The notes under the pieces are model-generated. The model worked only from the letters and a program-made list of their open reading frames with translations. It was not told the DNA's origin and ran no database searches. From NCBI GenBank assembly GCA_913060645.1, contig CAJXSW010000007.1, positions 1 through 48,348 on the forward strand: a stretch of DNA of 48,348 nt, written 5' to 3'. Source of the stretch: an uncultured Dokdonia sp. Its GTDB lineage: Bacteria > Bacteroidota > Bacteroidia > Flavobacteriales > Flavobacteriaceae. Of this stretch, positions 42,125 through 48,348 are shown piece by piece (within the stretch, counting starts at the first letter, position 1; each line of letters begins with the position of its first letter). A program made the position numbers and the translations under genes.

Positions 42125-42829
42125 TTACTCATTTACAAAAGCGACGCTGTGACAAGCAACTACAGCTGCTGTCTCTGTGCGTAAACGACTATTACCAAGA
42201 GACACAGGAGTAATACCTTGCTTGAGAGCAAGTTCAATTTCGGCAGTAGAAAAATCGCCTTCTGGACCTATGAGTATGGTGTATGAGTTATGAGGTTTGA
42301 GATAATCTTTAAGTGACTCTTTTTTAAGATCTTCACAGTGAGCAATAAATGTATTTTCTATGCTATTATGCTCCACAAACTCTGAAAATGACGTGAGCGG
42401 ATGCAAGATAGGAAGATGATAGTGCAGTGATTGCTTCATAGCACTCTGAATAATCTTCATGAAACGCTCTTCTTTTATAACCTTGCGTTCACTATGATCA
42501 CAAAGTAGTGGAGTAATCTCTGTAATACCTATTTCTGTAGCTTTCTCTAAAAACCACTCAAAGCGATCATTAAGTTTTGTGGGTGCAACAGCAAGATGAA
42601 GTTTATAATCTCTAGGCTCTTGATAACTATAACTTTGTATTTGCAATCTACATTTGTTAGGATTTTCTTCTGCCACAATTGCATTAAAAAGATACCCCTG
42701 TCCGTTAGTGAGGTGAATGGCGTCACCAGTTTTTTTACGTAATACACGTATTACGTGCTTACTTTCATCTTTAGGTAGGGTATAAGTATCGCTATCTGTT
42801 GTTAATGTCTCACTATAAAATAACTGCAT
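42125..42829 (-). CDS. rsmE: 16S rRNA (uracil1498-N3)-methyltransferase
   Basis: 234 residues. PUA-like N-terminal part (ESKHVIRVLRKKTGDAIHLT) and a SPOUT knot at the end: YTILIGPEGDFSTAEIELAL, VSLGNSRLRTETAAVVACH, the diagnostic RsmE motif. It methylates U1498 of 16S rRNA using S-adenosylmethionine. Normal length. The start is 2 bp from the tsaD stop on the same strand, so they form an operon of translation-related genes. Confidence 0.96.
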   Translation of the reverse strand: MQLFYSETLTTDSDTYTLPKDESKHVIRVLRKKTGDAIHLTNGQGYLFNAIVAEENPNKCRLQIQSYSYQEPRDYKLHLAVAPTKLNDRFEWFLEKATEIGITEITPLLCDHSERKVIKEERFMKIIQSAMKQSLHYHLPILHPLTSFSEFVEHNSIENTFIAHCEDLKKESLKDYLKPHNSYTILIGPEGDFSTAEIELALKQGITPVSLGNSRLRTETAAVVACHSVAFVNE

Positions 42830-42831
42830 TC

Positions 42832-43872
42832 TTATATTTTTAATCGTGATTGAGCACTAATACCAAGGTCTTGATACGCGTTTTTCTCAGATAGCTCATT
42901 GTATTTTAAATAACCCACAATTCCTATCATTGCTGCGTTATCTGTGGTGTATTGAAATTTTGGTAAATAGGTAGTCCATCCATATTTAGACTCAGATGCT
43001 TTTAACGCGCTGCGTATTCCGCTATTTGCTGAAACGCCACCACCTATTGCAATCTGAGTGATGCCAGTTTCTTTTACAGCTTTTTTGATTTTATCCATTA
43101 AAATATTGACAATAGTATATTGAATGGAAGCACAAACATCATCACGACGATTATCTATAAAGCTTGGGTCTGCTAGCTGTTGCTTCTGTACAAAATACAT
43201 GATTTGCGTTTTAAGACCACTAAAGCTGAAGTCCAGTCCGCCTACTTTAGGTTTTGTAAAAGGAAAGGCCTTTGGGTCCCCTAGTTGTGCATATTTGTCA
43301 ATTAACGGTCCTCCAGGATAGGGTAGGCCTAAGATTTTTGCACTTTTATCAAAAGCTTCGCCTACGGCGTCGTCTATAGTTTGCCCTATAACCTCCATGG
43401 TGAAGTAATCATCTACACGTACAATCTGTGTGTGACCTCCAGAGATAGTAACTCCTAGAAAGGGAAATGTAGGTTTACTATAGCCTTCTTCATCTATAAA
43501 ATGAGCTAGAATGTGTGCTTGCATATGATTAACATCAATAAGAGGTATATCCAGACCCATAGCAAACGACTTAGCAAAAGAGGTACCTACAAGTAAAGAT
43601 CCTAATAAGCCTGGACCGCTTGTAAAAGCTATAGCGCTTAGCTGATTTTTATCGATATTTGCCTTGCGTAAAGCAGCCGTTACAACGGGAACAATATTTT
43701 GTTGATGTGCACGTGAAGCAAGCTCTGGAACTACCCCTCCATATTCTTGATGAATGTCTTGGTTTGCAACAACATTTGAGAGTACCTTGTCGTTGTGTAA
43801 AACAGCTGCAGCAGTGTCATCACAAGATGATTCTATTGCAAGAATATAAGTAGAAGTAATCGTATTATTCAT
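42832..43872 (-). CDS. tsaD: tRNA N6-adenosine threonylcarbamoyltransferase
   Basis: 346 residues. ILAIESSCDDTAAAV (phosphate motif), IDVNHMQAHILAHF (iron-binding HMQAH), FPFLGVTISGGHTQIV, and IAIGGGVSANSGIRS are the TsaD/Kae1 signatures. It transfers threonylcarbamoyl to A37 of ANN-decoding tRNAs with TsaB/TsaE and is normally essential. Divergent from tamB with only 21 bp between the two start codons, a layout shared by Flavobacteriaceae as far as I recall. Confidence 0.97.
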   Translation of the reverse strand: MNNTITSTYILAIESSCDDTAAAVLHNDKVLSNVVANQDIHQEYGGVVPELASRAHQQNIVPVVTAALRKANIDKNQLSAIAFTSGPGLLGSLLVGTSFAKSFAMGLDIPLIDVNHMQAHILAHFIDEEGYSKPTFPFLGVTISGGHTQIVRVDDYFTMEVIGQTIDDAVGEAFDKSAKILGLPYPGGPLIDKYAQLGDPKAFPFTKPKVGGLDFSFSGLKTQIMYFVQKQQLADPSFIDNRRDDVCASIQYTIVNILMDKIKKAVKETGITQIAIGGGVSANSGIRSALKASESKYGWTTYLPKFQYTTDNAAMIGIVGYLKYNELSEKNAYQDLGISAQSRLKI

Positions 43873-43893
43873 AAGGCACGTATGTTGCAGTAA

Positions 43894-46800
43894 GTGTACA
43901 AAGTTAAAACAATAAGCCCTATCAAGAAATTTAAAAAAATAGCACTTCGCACACTTCTAGTGTTATTCTTGCTTTTTGGGCTCATTCTATTGTTGTTTTC
44001 TCTTCCCAGCGTTCAAACTCGAATTGCTAAGAGCGTTACAGAGCGCATAAATAATACCTACGGTACCAGTATACAAGTAGAACGTGTAGGTCTTAAATGG
44101 AATGGAGATGTCCTTGTAAAAGGAACATTAATTAAAGACCATAAGCAAGATACAATGATCTACGTGAGAGAGCTTGCTACAAGTCTCTATAGCGTCCAGA
44201 AGGTGCTAGATAATAATATGGATCTGGGCGATATTACACTTGAAGGTGTAAACTTTTACCTCACAAAGTATAAAGGTGAGGCCTCAGATAACTTAACGCT
44301 ATTCTCTCGCCAGTTTGCTACAAATTCTCCTAAATCTGGAAAGGCTTTTATTATGTCTTCAGATAATGTGGCAATATCTGAAGGTAGATTCATGTATATA
44401 AATGGAGATTTAGAAAACTCTTTAGTACTCGATTATCAAGACCTTTCAACTAACTGGGAAGACTTTTATCTCAATAGTAGTTCTGTAGATGCTCATATTG
44501 AGTCACTGTCATTTGACGCCATTAGAGGCTACCAGATAAGATCCCTAGATGGAACTTTTCACTATGATCCAGATTTAATAACGCTCAAAGATTTTTCACT
44601 TACAACAGATTTTTCTGCTATTGAAGGTGATATCAAGTTAGATACCTCAGATGGAGCGCTAGATGATTTTAATACGCTAGTGGAGGTTGAGGCCGCTTTC
44701 GCGAAAGCAAAAATATCTACTAACGATTTACGTCCATTCTATAGAGAGATTGCGCCAGACATTGATTTAGATATATCTGGGAATGTAACTGGGTACCTTA
44801 ATAACTTTAGAGTGCCAAATCTTAGAGTAACAGGATTAGGGAATTCTGTAATAGAAGGTGATGTTTATTTTGACGGAGTAGTGAGCGGTGATGATTTTAG
44901 AATATCTGGAAATTATAATAAGATTGAAACCAATTATTTTGATTTAAAAAGATTGTTGCCAGACGTACTTTCTTCGTTACCACCAGAAATGTCAAAATTA
45001 GGTCAAGTATCTTTCCGAGGTGCTAACGCAGTAACGCTTTCTACAGTTGTAGCTGAAGGTGATATCGCCACAAACTTAGGTGATATCTCACTGAATCTTT
45101 TATTGAAAGGATTGAGAGATGCAGATAATGCAGGCTATGAGGGTAATGTAAAGTTCGACAACTTTAACTTAGGTAAACTGCTAGATGATAAACGACTGGG
45201 GAAGACCACCTTTGATATGGATGTTGAGGGAAAAGGATTTATACAAGAAACCATAAATACAAAGCTCTCTGGAAGTATAAAAAGTATGGGGTATAATAAC
45301 TATGTCTATAAAAATATTACGGTCTTTGGAAATCTTAAAGCGCCAGTATTTGATGGAGAGTTATTGCTTGATGATCCTAATGCAAAAGCAAAACTTAACG
45401 GATTAATAGATATCTCAAAAGAGTTTAATAGCTACGATCTAGAAGCTCAAATTGACTACGCAGATCTTAAAATGCTCAATTTTATCAATGATAGCATCTC
45501 TATCCTTAAGGGTAATGTAATCATTGATATGAAGGGTACTAATGTAGAAGATGTATATGGTAGAATATCCTTTGCAGATGCTAGTTATCAAAATAAGAAT
45601 AATACCTACAGCTTTAAAGATTTTGAAATTACATCGAAGTTTGATGCAAAAAAAATTCGCACCATTGATATCAACTCTACAGAGATAATAAGTGGTGAGG
45701 TACGTGGTGTTTTTAAATTTAATGAAGTTGTTCCCTTATTTAAAAATGCAATAGGAAGTTTATATACAAACTACCAGCCAGAGGTCTTGACTGAAGATCA
45801 GTTTATGGATTTTGAATTTACCATCTTTAATAAGATAGTAGCCATATTTGTTCCCGAGTTAGATTTTGAGCCAGAAACAATCATACGAGGTAGTGTGGTG
45901 GCAAATGATTCTGAATTCAAACTCACCTTCAAGTCACCAAAGATAGATGCCTTTGGTTACATGGCAGAAGCAATAGAGGTCCGTGTAGATAATAAGAACC
46001 CTTTATTTAATACTTACGTAGCTGCAGATAGTATAAATGCAGGTTTCTATGCAGTATCAGATTTTAATCTCATTAATGTTACTCTAAAGGATACATTATT
46101 CATGAGGTCAGAATTTAAAGGTGGTAAGCGCAACGATGATTCCTTTGATCTCTCTTTATATCACACCATTAACGCAGAAGGAAACTCTGTATTAGGGTTT
46201 AAAAAATCAAAAATCATTTTTAAAGAGAATCCTTGGTTTATTAATGAAGAGAATGATAGAAAGAACAGTGTAGTCTTTGATAATAACTTTAAAGATATTG
46301 ACATTAATACATTAGTGCTGAGCCACAATGATGAACGTATTGATCTTAAAGGGCAACTTAGGGATAGTACTTATAAGGATGTCAAAGCCAATTTTAAAAA
46401 TGTTGATCTTGCCAAGGTAACACCAGATCTTGACAGTCTTGATTTAGGAGGACGTATCAATGGTAAACTCGATATCTTACAAAAGAACGGTGCTTATTTG
46501 CCAAATACGTCTCTTGCCATTAAAGACTTTTCGGTAAACGGGACTAATCTTGGTCAGCTGGACTTAAATGTTACTGGTAATGCTACACTTTCAAAATATA
46601 GTATAACATCTAAGTTAGAGCGCGATGGTCTCCGTTCTTTAACAGCAGAGGGAAGTATAGATGCTTCGGGAAAAGTGCCTTATATTGATATGGATGTAGG
46701 ACTCAGTGATTTAGATTTAAGCCCCTTTAACCCGATGGGTAAAGGAGTTATAGATCAAATAAGAGGACTAGCAAGCGGAGAGGCAAAAGTAGTAGGTGAT

Positions 46801-48348
46801 TATAGAAATCCTGACATCAATGGGAATCTCACGCTAGAGAATGCGGGAATTGCCATTCCTTATTTAAATGTGAACTACGATTTCAAAGGCACTTCAAATG
46901 TTACATTAAATAAACAACAGTTCATTTTTGATGCAATACAGTTGGAGGATGTTAAGTATAAAACGCTAGGTGCACTTAACGGTTCTATAAGTCATAAGTC
47001 TTTTAGTGATTGGAAACTTGATCTTGGCATTTCGGCTACAAGAATTGCAGTGCTGGATACCGAAGAAGATCTAGAATCTCTCTATTATGGTACAGCATTT
47101 TTAGAAGGTGAAGCGTTTATCAAAGGGCCTACAGATAACTTGGTTATTGATGTTTTTGGAGAAACTGCGAGAGGAACTACTTTTAAGATTCCGATAGATG
47201 ACTCTGAGGCACTAGGAGACAACTCTTATATTAAATTCTTAAGTCCAGAAGAAAAAGAAGCGCGCATTAATGGCGTACAAGTAATTACAGAGGCTGTAAA
47301 AGGACTTTCTGTAAACTTTGATCTAGATATTGATCCAGATGCAGAAGTGGAGGTAGTGGTCGATAAAGCAAACGGAAGTACGCTAAGAGGTAGAGGAGTG
47401 GGAACACTATTGATACAGCTAGATACTAACGGCAAGTTTATAATGAACGGGGATTTTATTGCTACCGAAGGTGTCTTTAACTTTAGATATGGTGGCTTTA
47501 TTACAAAGGATTTTATATTACAACAAGATGCAAACATACGTTGGGATGGCGATCCTGCAAAAGCACTTCTAGATGTAAGCGCAATCTATAGAACGCAAGC
47601 AAATCCAGGAACGTTACTGCAAACTTCTACGGTAAATAGAAAGATTCCTGTAAACGTAGTTATCAATTTAGATGGTGAGCTACTCAAGCCAGATATTACT
47701 TTTGATATAGAATTTCCTGGAGCAGGTAGTACGGTGGTTTCAGAATTAGAGTTTTTACTTCAAGATAGAAATGCTAAGGAGCTTAATGCGATATCCCTAG
47801 TATCTCAAGGAGCCTTTTTAAGTTCGGCAGATATTAATACGGCTTCGGCGGCGGTAAATAACTTACTTGAGACTACGTCATCTATTCTTTCTGGAATTCT
47901 CTTTAATGATGACGACAGTATTTTTGACGTAGGTATTGATCTTGTGCAAGCAGATCGTGACCCTACACTAGATGTCCAGTCTGCAGGTAGAGTGGGAGTG
48001 ACGCTCTCTACACAGATTACAAACCGTGTACTCATTAATGGTAAGGTAGGAGTTCCTACGGGTGGAGTCAGTGAGAGTGTGATTGTAGGAGATGTAGAAA
48101 TTGATTTTCTTCTAAATGAAGATGGAACACTTCGCGCCAAAGTTTTCAACCGCCAGACAGATATTCAATTTATAGGTGAGACAGAAGGATACACGCAAGG
48201 AGTGGGATTATCGTATGCGGTAGATTTCAATACCTTTAAAGAATTGCTTCGTAAGATCTTTAAGGGTAAAATAAAAGAAGCTGTTGAGCAAGCCAAAGGT
48301 GAAAAAGACGTTCCTAAAAAGATAGCTCCAGATGGAGTACAGTTTAAT
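43894..48348 (+). CDS. tamB: TamB-like translocation and assembly protein (3' truncated)
   Basis: 1485 codons in one open frame, running off the window end, probably within a few residues of its stop. It starts at GTG 43894 after an in-frame TAA; no ATG precedes the anchor. An N-terminal signal anchor (IALRTLLVLFLLFGLILLLF) is followed by VTERINNTYGTSIQVERVGL and ~1,100 residues of beta-rich repeats, as in AsmA/TamB bridge proteins. The last third fits the conserved TamB C-terminal domain (FIATEGVFNFRYGGFITKDF; SVVSQGAFLSS-like VSQGAFLSSADINTASAA). TamB spans the periplasm and moves lipids or helps place outer-membrane proteins. A palindrome copy at 44694-44708 encodes AFAKA. Confidence 0.93.
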   Translation, partial: MYKVKTISPIKKFKKIALRTLLVLFLLFGLILLLFSLPSVQTRIAKSVTERINNTYGTSIQVERVGLKWNGDVLVKGTLIKDHKQDTMIYVRELATSLYSVQKVLDNNMDLGDITLEGVNFYLTKYKGEASDNLTLFSRQFATNSPKSGKAFIMSSDNVAISEGRFMYINGDLENSLVLDYQDLSTNWEDFYLNSSSVDAHIESLSFDAIRGYQIRSLDGTFHYDPDLITLKDFSLTTDFSAIEGDIKLDTSDGALDDFNTLVEVEAAFAKAKISTNDLRPFYREIAPDIDLDISGNVTGYLNNFRVPNLRVTGLGNSVIEGDVYFDGVVSGDDFRISGNYNKIETNYFDLKRLLPDVLSSLPPEMSKLGQVSFRGANAVTLSTVVAEGDIATNLGDISLNLLLKGLRDADNAGYEGNVKFDNFNLGKLLDDKRLGKTTFDMDVEGKGFIQETINTKLSGSIKSMGYNNYVYKNITVFGNLKAPVFDGELLLDDPNAKAKLNGLIDISKEFNSYDLEAQIDYADLKMLNFINDSISILKGNVIIDMKGTNVEDVYGRISFADASYQNKNNTYSFKDFEITSKFDAKKIRTIDINSTEIISGEVRGVFKFNEVVPLFKNAIGSLYTNYQPEVLTEDQFMDFEFTIFNKIVAIFVPELDFEPETIIRGSVVANDSEFKLTFKSPKIDAFGYMAEAIEVRVDNKNPLFNTYVAADSINAGFYAVSDFNLINVTLKDTLFMRSEFKGGKRNDDSFDLSLYHTINAEGNSVLGFKKSKIIFKENPWFINEENDRKNSVVFDNNFKDIDINTLVLSHNDERIDLKGQLRDSTYKDVKANFKNVDLAKVTPDLDSLDLGGRINGKLDILQKNGAYLPNTSLAIKDFSVNGTNLGQLDLNVTGNATLSKYSITSKLERDGLRSLTAEGSIDASGKVPYIDMDVGLSDLDLSPFNPMGKGVIDQIRGLASGEAKVVGDYRNPDINGNLTLENAGIAIPYLNVNYDFKGTSNVTLNKQQFIFDAIQLEDVKYKTLGALNGSISHKSFSDWKLDLGISATRIAVLDTEEDLESLYYGTAFLEGEAFIKGPTDNLVIDVFGETARGTTFKIPIDDSEALGDNSYIKFLSPEEKEARINGVQVITEAVKGLSVNFDLDIDPDAEVEVVVDKANGSTLRGRGVGTLLIQLDTNGKFIMNGDFIATEGVFNFRYGGFITKDFILQQDANIRWDGDPAKALLDVSAIYRTQANPGTLLQTSTVNRKIPVNVVINLDGELLKPDITFDIEFPGAGSTVVSELEFLLQDRNAKELNAISLVSQGAFLSSADINTASAAVNNLLETTSSILSGILFNDDDSIFDVGIDLVQADRDPTLDVQSAGRVGVTLSTQITNRVLINGKVGVPTGGVSESVIVGDVEIDFLLNEDGTLRAKVFNRQTDIQFIGETEGYTQGVGLSYAVDFNTFKELLRKIFKGKIKEAVEQAKGEKDVPKKIAPDGVQFN

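Noticed and set aside
47226-47537. 103-residue frame antisense to tamB
   Set aside because: It lies wholly within the strong TamB C-terminal coding frame and shows no motif or start context.
1-48348. tRNA, rRNA, CRISPR arrays, transposases
   Set aside because: None was recognised on either strand by reading; short structured RNAs could still be missed without a covariance search.

Overview
The window reads as one end of a contig from a marine member of the Flavobacteriaceae. Supporting signs are family-typical genes (a LETM1-related protein, a Lacal_2735-type small protein, three 2TM proteins, flavobacterial tsaD/tamB, PyrR-PyrB-RNase Z synteny), Bacteroidota promoters of the TAnnTTTG type, and low GC. 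The dispersed palindrome CGCTTTCGCGAAAGCG and overall gene content would suit a Dokdonia-like genus, but genus level is a guess. Bases 1-49 are not genomic: they are an Illumina Nextera adapter with an i5 index, so the first gene is cut by the contig end.

Layout. 51-3.7 kb: truncated M1 aminopeptidase, a one-TM protein, an MFS transporter and a GNAT acetyltransferase. 4.0-8.1 kb: accessory stretch on the minus strand with lipoproteins, a GDPD lipoprotein, an orphan HigA antitoxin beside a decayed higB, and a TlpA-like lipoprotein. 8.2-15.1 kb: AT-rich island. It holds a three-gene ABC-ATPase / winged-helix-like / PD-(D/E)XK-like operon that fits the ABC three-component (ABC-3C, Lamassu-like) conflict systems, an FRG-domain protein behind a cassette-like intergenic element, then a retropepsin-like/RDD/lipoprotein segment bracketed by ~295-bp imperfect direct repeats. 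One repeat contains the 3' end of a GNAT gene as a pseudogene; the other contains the same end of the intact gene.

15.8-18.7 kb: a Crp/Fnr regulator, a CRP-like perfect palindrome, a lipoprotein of three ~109-residue repeats with a strong terminator, a thioredoxin-like protein and a small lipoprotein. 18.8-21.8 kb: miaE, dnaX and two very small genes. 21.9-26.0 kb: three 2TM-domain proteins, an amidohydrolase and a LytTR response regulator without an adjacent histidine kinase, then a LETM1-related protein. 26.1-31.0 kb: pepT, pyrD, LysE exporter, GH13 alpha-glucosidase.

31.1-38.5 kb: two dense plus-strand runs, pyrR-pyrB-(STAS-like)-rnz-unknown and pdxH-sixA-ppk1-ppx (polyphosphate synthesis and breakdown). 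38.6-48.3 kb: two outer-membrane beta-barrels closed by a bidirectional terminator, a CDP-alcohol phosphatidyltransferase, an unknown membrane protein, rsmE, tsaD and, divergent from it, a nearly complete tamB that leaves the window.

The palindrome occurs about 15 times, inside genes and in leaders, but is absent from about 3.84 to 15.72 kb, the stretch that contains the island. No tRNA, rRNA, CRISPR array or transposase was seen.
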